A stretch of 7,075 nucleotides of DNA from NBML01 sp029939535 (GTDB lineage: Bacteria > Desulfobacterota > Desulfobacteria > Desulfobacterales > Desulfobacteraceae): NCBI GenBank assembly GCA_029939535.1, contig JAOZST010000195.1, positions 1 through 7,075 on the forward strand, written 5' to 3'. This document shows, in pieces, positions 1 to 6,399 of the stretch. The notes beneath the pieces are model-generated. The model was not told the origin of the DNA. It saw only the letters and a program-made list of their open reading frames with translations, and did not search any database. Made by a program: the position numbers and the translations under genes. Every line of letters starts with the position of its first letter. The first letter of the stretch is position 1.

Positions 1-26
1 CCCGAGAGGACTGGACGATCAGTCAT
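1..26 (-). CDS. Likely first codons of a downstream gene, cut by the window edge
   Basis: The stop codon of the DUF1638/hydantoinase gene (TGA, 25-23) overlaps an ATG at 26-24 as ATGA. An AAGGA sits six bases before that ATG, at 33-37. The eight codons visible read MTDRPVLS and remain open to the window edge. The arrangement is typical of a coupled operon gene, but too little is present to name the product. Confidence 0.5.
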
Positions 27-2866
27 GCTGTTTCCTTGATCACAATATCCGGCCGGCCTGTCAGGCTGCCCAAAATAATCCTGCCCATGAAAATGGGTTC
101 CCCGGCAGAGGTTTTTGGAATCTGGTCCTGGGTTTTTAATTCCACGGTGCGGCATGAGGTGCCGGCAGACAGGGCAAGATCCAGAACCATGCCGGTGAGG
201 GCATCCCTGGCAAAGGAATCTGCAGCTTCAAAATGCCTGAATTTGCGGGTGCCTGCAATGCCTTCCACTATAAAGCCGCCCTGTTCTCCGGGTATGATCC
301 TCATTTGCTTTTGAACTACCACATTGGAGGTTATGGCGCCAATGGCATTGGCAACATCAGCATCTTTTGGCAGGATAGCCTCTGCACCAAGGTTTTTGGC
401 TGCCCTGGGCAGGAAAAATTCAATGGGAGCACCAATGCCGATGATGGGCCGTTTTATATTGATGGTCATGGAATATGAGTCATTTCCCCCGGACAAAAGG
501 TTGTCCATGAGCACTTTGCATACAGGGCAGGTATCAAAGGTATCTGGATCTGTTTCATCATCCAGCTGGCGTTTCAGCAATTCCAGGGTGAGCTGGTTGA
601 TCCCTTTTGTGATAAGATAGGGCACAAGCTCATCCATATCCTTTTTTGACAAAAAACTCAGCATGGAGCAATAGGTGCGGGCCAGGTCCTTGTCCCATTT
701 AACAAATTGTCCGGTGATATGCAGAAGATCCGTCAGGGTCAGGCCGCAGCGCTGGATCACAAAATTTTCTTCCAACCGATTTATGGGCAGACCTGCATGG
801 GAGAGCAGATCCATTTTTATTACCAGCTCATCAATGGAATAGGGTCTCTCCTTGAGCAGGCAGACTAATTTTTCCTCAAGGGGGTTCAGTGCCAGGTCCC
901 TTACAGATCCTGTGAGGGTCAGTATCTGCATTTTTTTTGTGGAAACAGCATATCTGCTCAGGTTATGGCTTAAAAATTCAATAGCCTTTGCTGCTTCGGG
1001 CTGGGACTGGCTCAGCCAGGCTATGGGAGCCACCCTTTGGGGGCCAATGGAGAATTTTCCCTGTTCAAACAGGATCTGACTGTCTCCTCCCAGGCCTGCG
1101 GTACGGATTTCCAGGGCTTTGACATGGGTTCTGTGTCCTCCCACGTTGGAGCCGCTTTCATTAAGGCTGACCCTGTTGTTCTTCAGTGCGGCCGTGTCAG
1201 TCGTTGTACCGCCCATGTCCACAACCAGGGCATTGGTGATTCCGGTCAAATGTCTGGCTCCTGCTACGCTGGCTGCCGGGCCCGAGAGAATGGTTTCCAC
1301 GGGTCTTTGTTTGGCCATTTCCGCACCCATGAGGGTTCCGTCTCCCTTGACCACCACAATGGGGGCTTTTATTTTAATGGTTTTCATAACCTTTTCCAGG
1401 TCAAGGAGAAGTGCAGCAAGCCTTGGAATGATCCGGGCATTGAGCATTGCCGTGATGGCACGGGTTTGAAAGTTTAAGCTGTCTGACAATTCATGGCCGC
1501 AGCAGACAAAAAGGCCTGTGTGTTTTCTGAGGATTTCTTTGACTTCCAGTTCCTGGGCCGGATTGATGGAGCCGGCATATCCTGAAACAGCAAAGGCTGT
1601 AACACTCTGGTGATTCACCATCTTGTCTGCCACCTGTCTGATCTCCTGGGGATCCACAGCCTCTGTTTCTTTGCCGGTTATGTCAAGTGCCCCCTTGACC
1701 AGGGCCTTGGGTCCATAGGAAACATTTTTTGTCAGGCCATGGGAGGCCATGAGGAGCATGCCAACTTTCTGGCCCTGGTTTTCCACAATGGCATTGGTGG
1801 CCAGGGTGGTGGAAAGGGCTACCAGTTCCACGGACAATAATTGTTTCTGGTTCAGCTTTTTAAGGGCCTTTCCAATGCCAATGGTAAAATCCCATTTGGT
1901 GGTCAATGATTTTGCCTTGCACAGGGTGTTTCTGGTTTCAAGGTCATAGATCACCGCATCTGTATAGGTGCCGCCGGCATCAATGCCAAGGCCTGTTTTG
2001 ATATAGGAAGATCCGTTCAGACCCTGTTTCTGATTTTTGATCGGGTCATGGATCGGGCCCTGGGTACGGATTTCTACAGGGCTTTGGGTGCCATGGCTAT
2101 TCTGTTGCTCATTTTTCAGGCCGTCCCAGACAGGATTTGCAGACAGGGTGGATGTGATTGGGTCAAATCCAATCACATGGGTTGGTGGCACCACAAGGAT
2201 TTCAGGAGTGGAAGTTTCCTGGGTTATCATTTTTCTAATAAGGGATTGATTCCCTTTTATTTTGGCATATTCCCAATCATATTCCCGGGCCATTTCTTTG
2301 GCCTGGGCTTCATATTTGGCAGAGTTTCCCGCATTGGTTTCAATAAAGGCTGCCCGCTGGTAGTTTTTCTGCCATGAATTGAGGAATTCAAAGGTGTGGG
2401 CTGCTGCCTTTTCTCCATGGGATTTAACCAGGTCGTCAAACAGCAATTTTTCAGATCCAAACCAGGCTTGCTGACGTCTCTGGGACATGGGCTGGGCCTT
2501 TTCTTCACACCATCCCGCAGAAAGGTAATAGGTTCCAGGGTATTTGTTGAACTGATCCTTATATTCCCTGTCCCCGCCCAGGAAAAGGGAAATGCAGTCG
2601 TGGACCTTGGGAATAACAAGGGGGATATTCCTTGCTTTTATCCCTATGGTTCCTTTACCGCAGATCCCATACCCGATGATTATCCTGTCCCCGTCTCCCC
2701 TGGCTGAAATTTGATCAATGGCTTTCTGGAGTTTTTCAGAAAGCAGCTTGGGGTTATTGTGAAGTCCTGCTTCAAGGAATTTGTATTCAAGATCTCTGCC
2801 CAGTTTCTTGGCTGTTATTTTCATGTCAATGGCCAGAACGGCACAGGCAATTACATAGGTTTTCAA
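23..2866 (-). CDS. DUF1638-hydantoinase/oxoprolinase (ASKHA) fusion protein
   Basis: This 947-residue protein has two parts. Residues 1-235 are a DUF1638 domain: C8, LHNNP at 35-39, GYGICGKG at 65-72, PKVHDCISL at 86-94, PGTYYLSAGW at 110-119, and VVPPTHVIG at 225-233. Its conserved Cys and His residues (C8, H36, C69, H89, C91) could form a metal or cofactor site. A polar, Gln- and Asn-rich linker covers about 236-288. Residues 289-947 are a hydantoinase/oxoprolinase-type ASKHA domain with the phosphate motifs DAGGTYTD at 296-303 and DMGGTTTD at 550-557, STTLATNAIVE at 352-362, the SGPAASVAGA stretch, a CPVC pair (C780, C783), and the C-terminal DADVANAIGAITS motif. It may hydrolyse an amide or lactam ring with ATP, or act as an ATP-driven activator; the role is not known. 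The start is TTG at 2866, which keeps C8; the next ATG, codon 15, would lose it. The upstream GGA at 2874-2876 is a weak ribosome site. Confidence 0.85.
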   Translation of the reverse strand: MKTYVIACAVLAIDMKITAKKLGRDLEYKFLEAGLHNNPKLLSEKLQKAIDQISARGDGDRIIIGYGICGKGTIGIKARNIPLVIPKVHDCISLFLGGDREYKDQFNKYPGTYYLSAGWCEEKAQPMSQRRQQAWFGSEKLLFDDLVKSHGEKAAAHTFEFLNSWQKNYQRAAFIETNAGNSAKYEAQAKEMAREYDWEYAKIKGNQSLIRKMITQETSTPEILVVPPTHVIGFDPITSTLSANPVWDGLKNEQQNSHGTQSPVEIRTQGPIHDPIKNQKQGLNGSSYIKTGLGIDAGGTYTDAVIYDLETRNTLCKAKSLTTKWDFTIGIGKALKKLNQKQLLSVELVALSTTLATNAIVENQGQKVGMLLMASHGLTKNVSYGPKALVKGALDITGKETEAVDPQEIRQVADKMVNHQSVTAFAVSGYAGSINPAQELEVKEILRKHTGLFVCCGHELSDSLNFQTRAITAMLNARIIPRLAALLLDLEKVMKTIKIKAPIVVVKGDGTLMGAEMAKQRPVETILSGPAASVAGARHLTGITNALVVDMGGTTTDTAALKNNRVSLNESGSNVGGHRTHVKALEIRTAGLGGDSQILFEQGKFSIGPQRVAPIAWLSQSQPEAAKAIEFLSHNLSRYAVSTKKMQILTLTGSVRDLALNPLEEKLVCLLKERPYSIDELVIKMDLLSHAGLPINRLEENFVIQRCGLTLTDLLHITGQFVKWDKDLARTYCSMLSFLSKKDMDELVPYLITKGINQLTLELLKRQLDDETDPDTFDTCPVCKVLMDNLLSGGNDSYSMTINIKRPIIGIGAPIEFFLPRAAKNLGAEAILPKDADVANAIGAITSNVVVQKQMRIIPGEQGGFIVEGIAGTRKFRHFEAADSFARDALTGMVLDLALSAGTSCRTVELKTQDQIPKTSAGEPIFMGRIILGSLTGRPDIVIKETA
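33..37 (-). promoter_or_regulatory. Ribosome binding site for the truncated downstream gene
   Basis: AAGGA on the minus strand lies six bases before the ATG at 26 and inside the last codons of the DUF1638/hydantoinase gene. It is the main reason to call a further gene here. Confidence 0.5.
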
Positions 2867-2906
2867 TGGCTTTTCCAGTCTAAAAAAAAATTAATATTAG
2901 CATTCT

Positions 2907-2934
2907 AACATAAATCCATTGTAATGGGTGTCAA
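2907..2934 (-). promoter_or_regulatory. Candidate sigma-70-type promoter with a small palindrome in its spacer
   Basis: On the minus strand a perfect TTGACA (2934-2929) is followed after 16 bases by TATGTT (2912-2907), four of six matches to TATAAT. Between them lies the palindrome CCATT-AC-AATGG (2927-2916), a possible operator because a protein bound there would sit between the two boxes. It would start a transcript near 2900, about 33 bases before the TTG start of the next gene. It lies in the only sizeable non-coding spacer of the window (98 bases). No clear hairpin terminator was seen after the dehydrogenase stop, so read-through from upstream is also possible. Confidence 0.45.
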
Positions 2935-2964
2935 TAAGCAGAAAATTGTTTTTTCATACTATCT

Positions 2965-4110
2965 TTATATTAGAGGTTTATATGTAGGGGGAATCAATAC
3001 CAGCTTTCCTATATGTTTTTTCGCCAGAAAATCGGTTTGGGCCTGGACAATCTCTTCCAGGGGATAGGTCCTGGCAACAATTGGTCGGATTTCATTGTTT
3101 TCAATGTAGGAGACCAGGTTTTCAAAGACCTGGGGGTCCTGGAAGGTGCATCCCATGAAGGTCAGGTCCTTTAGATACAGGGTTCTGACATCCAGTTTCA
3201 CCATGGGGCCTGCAATGGCTCCTGACACTGCATACCTGCCCCCGCACCTGAGCACGGCCAGCAGTTGAGGCCATTGGGGGCCTGCCACCAAGTCCAGGAC
3301 CACATCCATGGATTCTCTGCCCAGGGATTTTACCAGGTCATTATTTCTCGGGATCACATTATCGGCGCCCAGGGCCAGGACCTGTTCAACTTTGGCTGAT
3401 CCCGTAATCGCAGTGATATGGGCTCCCCTTCTTCTGGCCAACTGGATTGCGGCCGACCCAACTCCCCCTGAAGCTCCTGTGATCAACACCTTGTCCCAGG
3501 GGCCTGTCTGGGATCGATGGAGCAGGTTTTCAGCCGTGGACCAGGCACAGGGCATGGAGGCCAGTTCTATATCTGTCCAGTTAGAATTTACTTTATAGGC
3601 TGTATTGGATCTTGTGGTCATATACTGGGCAAATCCGCCATTGATCTCAGATCCCATGGTGATGCAGGTACCGATTGTAGAATTTGGTGTAGAAGAGGGT
3701 TTAGCAGTGGGTGCAGGCTGCATGGTGGAAACAATTACCCGTTCCCCAATTCTTTCTGGAGTTACTTTTTCCCCTGTACTGACAATGATTCCACAGGTAT
3801 CTGCACCCTGGATCAAGGGAAAATTCAGGGGCTCTCCAGACCAGGAACCATCTTCATCCTCCAGTGTTTTAATCCCTGTTTCAGCGCTGTCACTGGTCTG
3901 GGTGGTTACGGATTTTGAATACCAGCCAATACGGGTGTTGATGTCTGTATTATTGATGCCGCAGGCCAGAACCTTGATAAGGACTTCATGGGGTCCTGGA
4001 GTGGGGACAGGTACATCCTGCTGAAATACAAGTTTGTCAAAACCGCCGTGGCCTGTGAGCAAAACGGCGGTCATTGTTTCCGGTATAGTTTTTAGGATAG
4101 TTTCCCTCAT
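2965..4110 (-). CDS. MDR-family (zinc-type alcohol dehydrogenase-like) NAD(P)-dependent oxidoreductase
   Basis: This 381-residue medium-chain dehydrogenase/reductase looks complete. The N-terminal GroES-like domain covers about residues 13-190, with PGPHEVLIKV at 38-47 and ACGINNTD at 49-56. The Rossmann domain carries GASGGVG at 212-218. The usual catalytic-zinc cysteine and histidine pair (CxxCHxD) is replaced by CGINNTD, and the four-cysteine structural zinc loop is absent, so it resembles quinone-oxidoreductase-like, zinc-independent members more than classical alcohol dehydrogenases. There is an insertion of about 35 residues with many Ser, Thr and Glu at 65-100. The substrate is unknown; a carbonyl or enone product of the same pathway is possible. 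ATG at 4110 is preceded by AAAGGA at 4118-4123, 21 bases after the FAD oxidoreductase stop, so the two genes are probably co-transcribed. Confidence 0.85.
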   Translation of the reverse strand: MRETILKTIPETMTAVLLTGHGGFDKLVFQQDVPVPTPGPHEVLIKVLACGINNTDINTRIGWYSKSVTTQTSDSAETGIKTLEDEDGSWSGEPLNFPLIQGADTCGIIVSTGEKVTPERIGERVIVSTMQPAPTAKPSSTPNSTIGTCITMGSEINGGFAQYMTTRSNTAYKVNSNWTDIELASMPCAWSTAENLLHRSQTGPWDKVLITGASGGVGSAAIQLARRRGAHITAITGSAKVEQVLALGADNVIPRNNDLVKSLGRESMDVVLDLVAGPQWPQLLAVLRCGGRYAVSGAIAGPMVKLDVRTLYLKDLTFMGCTFQDPQVFENLVSYIENNEIRPIVARTYPLEEIVQAQTDFLAKKHIGKLVLIPPTYKPLI

Positions 4111-4117
4111 CAGATTT

Positions 4118-4123
4118 TCCTTT
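4118..4123 (-). promoter_or_regulatory. Ribosome binding site for the MDR dehydrogenase
   Basis: AAAGGA on the minus strand lies seven bases before the ATG at 4110, inside the short gap after the FAD oxidoreductase stop. It fixes the start at 4110 rather than at the internal Met at residue 13. Confidence 0.65.
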
Positions 4124-4131
4124 GGCTTTTC

Positions 4132-5337
4132 TTATTTTAAAAAGGTGTCCCCCCGCTGGAAATCCCCTTCCCTGAAACGGGAATACCGCAGGGGGTTGTC
4201 CTTGTTGTCCATACTTCCCATTACAATGTCTGCCACCCTTTTCCCAGCCCCGGGGGACATCATCACTCCGCACCAATAACCGCAGTTGAGGTGGAATCCT
4301 TTAATTTCAGTACTGGGGCCTATCACAGGTTTGTCATCGGGAGTGTAGACATAAAAGCCTGCAGATACATTAATGTCATCTCCTTTGAGATCATCGGCAA
4401 TGGTTTCAAAGAAGGGGTTTAAACGGGAGCATCTGTGAATGGATTCAGCTGCAAAATCCCAATCCGCAGGAGGTTCATCCAAAGGACTGCTTTCAGGCTC
4501 ATCCGGGTCCACCCAGGCGCAGAGAAGGCCCCCGGCTTCCGGCCGCCAATAGCTTTCATTGCAAAGGTCCACGGTAAAGGGAGCATCCAGGGGCAGATCA
4601 GGATGACTGGTCCTGATAAAGGCTTTTTGTCTCTTTACTGTTCTCAAAGGCATGTCCAGTCCAGCCATTTTGCCGATTGCGCCTGCATAGGGACCTGCGC
4701 AATTGACCACCAGCCGGGTGCTGATGGTTCCCCTGTCCGTTTCCACTCCGCAGATTCCTTTGCTGTCCTTTAATATGTCTATAACCTTGGTTTTCATGAA
4801 AAAATCAGCTTTATCCGCTCCCTTGGCAAATCCATAGGAGGTCTCATGGGTGGAGAGCCATCCATCCCGGTTGTTGAAAGAGGCTGCCAGGGTTTTAGGG
4901 GCCAGAAAGGGGAATAGCTCGTGAAGATCATCTCCTTTGATCAGTTGGGACCCGGTCACACCGCAGGCCTCATATTGAAGGATGGCTTTTTCAAGCTCGG
5001 GTATCCGGGCTTCCTCATCCGTGACAAAAAGATAGCCCTTCTGGGTGAGATGAATGTCCAGATCAGATACTTTCACCACATCATTGAAATGTTCAAACAT
5101 GTCCACGCTTTCCAGGGCAAGGTCTGCCATGGATTTTTCCGTAAACTGGGTACGGAAACATTCTGCGCTGGCAGCTGTTGTCAAAGAGGAAAGACCATCC
5201 CGTTTTTCAATCAGGATCACCTTCATGCCAGCCCTGGACAGCCAGAAGGCTGTGGAAGCACCGACAATGCCTCCACCAAGGACAACGGCATCTGCTGTTT
5301 TGGTTCCAAAGGCCAGGGGAATAAATATTTTACCCAT
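4132..5337 (-). CDS. FAD-dependent oxidoreductase of the DAO family (sarcosine/dimethylglycine oxidase-like)
   Basis: This 401-residue protein is close to the usual length for single-subunit DAO-family flavoproteins or sarcosine oxidase beta subunits. The Rossmann FAD motif GGGIVG is at 21-26, with E44 ending the second strand to hold the adenosine ribose. The second FAD-contact segment VVNCAGPYAG has N212, and the C-terminal YTPDDKPVIGP and GYWCGVMMSPGAGKRVADI segments close the FAD site. Such enzymes oxidise secondary or tertiary amines such as sarcosine, dimethylglycine or proline. The exact substrate is unknown. No signal peptide or membrane segment is seen, so it should be cytoplasmic. 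ATG at 5337 lies two bases after the AOR stop, with AAGGA at 5345-5349. Its position in a cluster with an MttB-family remnant fits oxidation of a demethylated amine, which is inference. Confidence 0.85.
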   Translation of the reverse strand: MGKIFIPLAFGTKTADAVVLGGGIVGASTAFWLSRAGMKVILIEKRDGLSSLTTAASAECFRTQFTEKSMADLALESVDMFEHFNDVVKVSDLDIHLTQKGYLFVTDEEARIPELEKAILQYEACGVTGSQLIKGDDLHELFPFLAPKTLAASFNNRDGWLSTHETSYGFAKGADKADFFMKTKVIDILKDSKGICGVETDRGTISTRLVVNCAGPYAGAIGKMAGLDMPLRTVKRQKAFIRTSHPDLPLDAPFTVDLCNESYWRPEAGGLLCAWVDPDEPESSPLDEPPADWDFAAESIHRCSRLNPFFETIADDLKGDDINVSAGFYVYTPDDKPVIGPSTEIKGFHLNCGYWCGVMMSPGAGKRVADIVMGSMDNKDNPLRYSRFREGDFQRGDTFLK

Positions 5338-5344
5338 GCTTAAT

Positions 5345-5349
5345 TCCTT
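5345..5349 (-). promoter_or_regulatory. Ribosome binding site for the FAD oxidoreductase
   Basis: AAGGA on the minus strand lies seven bases before the ATG at 5337. It sits within the last codons of the AOR remnant, so the gene can be translated even though the AOR frame is broken. Confidence 0.65.
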
Positions 5350-5614
5350 TTTATTAAATTGTTTAATCCAACCCGGTCAATAGTTTCCATGGTGGGGATT
5401 CCATTTTTATCCCATCCCCGTTTTTCATAATATGCATCCAGCAGGGAGTCCAGGTCTTTCATGGGGATGCAGTATCCCTTGTTGGGGCCTGTGGGGGTGG
5501 GCTCTTCAGAAAATCTGGCAGGGGGATAATCCATTTGTCTGCCAAAATTTTCAATCTCCCGGGCAGAGATCAGCCGGGTAAGGGTCCAGACCTTTTCGGA
5601 AATTTTAAGTATAT

Positions 5615-5640
5615 CGTCCCAGGTTTTTTCAGCAGTTCTT
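5615..5640 (-). other. Out-of-frame deletion junction in the AOR gene
   Basis: The N-terminal AOR frame reads EELLKK then drifts into a non-AOR tail of about 18 residues before TGA at 5572-5570. The C-terminal AOR frame, shifted by one base, is open from 5639 and clearly AOR-like from TWDDIL at 5624. A run of six A bases on the minus strand (5629-5624) lies at the join, so the change from one reading frame to the other happens in or next to it. Confidence 0.78.
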
Positions 5641-6075
5641 CACAGATCAGGGAGCCTTTGCCCCAGTATTGATCTGCTTTTCTCAGCTCGATTTTTTCAT
5701 CTTCAATGACAAGGATGGAAGGTTTTTCTGCCCTGCCCGTGAGAATGACCATGTCATATCCTGCATATTTCAGGGCCGGGCCAAAGTGCCCCCCCATGTT
5801 GGAGTCGGCATACTCTCCTGTGGCCGGGGATTTGCAGCCAAAATGGGTTTTTCCGCTGGCTGGCAGCAGATGGCCGGACAAAGGTCCTGTGGCAATGATG
5901 AACAGGTTTTTTTCATCAAAGGGGTCAATGCCTGGTAAGAGTTCTTCATACAGGGTCTTTGTCACAAATCCCCTGCCACCGATGAAATCCTCGCACATTT
6001 TTTCAGTTAGAGGCTCCTTGATAATTTGCTCGCTGCCAAGATCAATCCGTAAAATAGTGCCTGCATATCCATGTA

Positions 6076-6399
6076 TCATTTGCCTTCTCCTGCAGCAGCT
6101 GTTTGTCTGATTTCAATGGCCTGTCTGGGACAGATTTCTGCACATTCACCGCAAAGTATGCACTTGGCCGGAATATCGGTTTCAGGGTTGATAATCATGA
6201 CATCTTTGGGACATGCCTCCACGCATTCATGGCAGGCAATACAAACATCTTCGTCAATGAGCCAGACTCCATTTTCAAGGGTGATTGCTTCCACCGGGCA
6301 GACCTCAGCGCATTCTCCACACTGGTCGCACAAATGAATCCGATAATCTCCTGGAGAGGGAAACCGTCCCTCAATCCTGAGCAATCCCTTGGAGGGGGT
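6076..6399 (-). CDS. C-terminal part of a 4Fe-4S polyferredoxin, probable AOR electron partner
   Basis: This is the back end of the chimeric frame. It has three CxxCxxCxxxC motifs followed by proline: C249/252/255/259, C278/281/284/288 and C305/308/311/315. Each would bind one [4Fe-4S] cluster, unusually many for the roughly 105 residues here. Ferredoxins of this kind are commonly encoded next to AOR genes and take electrons from the aldehyde oxidation. Its stop overlaps the ATG of the AOR remnant (ATGA), which fits a partner relationship and translational coupling. The family usually has an N-terminal section, often with another cluster motif, before the LLRIEGRFPSPGDYRIH stretch; that section is not here and is replaced by methyltransferase sequence. 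No separate start codon with a ribosome site is evident at the join. Confidence 0.72.
   Translation of the reverse strand, partial: TPSKGLLRIEGRFPSPGDYRIHLCDQCGECAEVCPVEAITLENGVWLIDEDVCIACHECVEACPKDVMIINPETDIPAKCILCGECAEICPRQAIEIRQTAAAGEGK

Larger units (their letters stand above)
5340..6079 (-). pseudogene. Aldehyde:ferredoxin oxidoreductase, internally deleted and frameshifted
   Basis: Intact AOR enzymes oxidise aldehydes to carboxylates with a tungsten bis-pyranopterin and one [4Fe-4S] cluster, are cytoplasmic, and are about 600 residues long. Here ATG at 6079 opens a frame with clear AOR N-domain signatures: GGRGF at 34-38, ATGPLSG, CKSPATG, SNMGGHFGPALKYAGYD, and YWGKGS. After EELLKK (about residue 151) the match stops and the frame ends at 5570. 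The AOR C-terminus resumes in another frame from about 5639 (TWDDILKISEKVWTLTRL), through PPARFSEEP and YYEKRGWDKNGIPT, to the TAA at 5342-5340. Some 340-380 residues are missing, including the region that holds the cluster cysteines (CxxCxxxC) and the later pterin contacts. The product cannot be a working AOR. Start choice is supported by GGAG at 6087-6090 and the ATGA overlap with the preceding frame. Confidence 0.85.

Noticed and set aside
1037..1477. Plus-strand open frames of 70-146 codons across the window
   Set aside because: They lie opposite well-supported minus-strand genes, have no recognisable domains, and their composition is that of antisense shadows.
2257..2619. Minus-strand 120-codon frame inside the DUF1638 region
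   Set aside because: It overlaps the conserved DUF1638 coding frame completely, and its translation shows no family features.
2935..2964. Rho-independent terminator after the MDR dehydrogenase
   Set aside because: The sequence after the stop is AT-rich, but no stable GC stem followed by a T run was found.
4037..4276. Minus-strand 79-codon frame across the FAD oxidoreductase/dehydrogenase boundary
   Set aside because: It spans the end of one good gene and the start of another in a different frame; it is better explained as chance.
5340..5534. A separate small 64-residue protein starting at 5534
   Set aside because: The AOR C-terminal similarity continues upstream of that Met to about 5624, so it is the tail of a broken AOR gene rather than a small gene.
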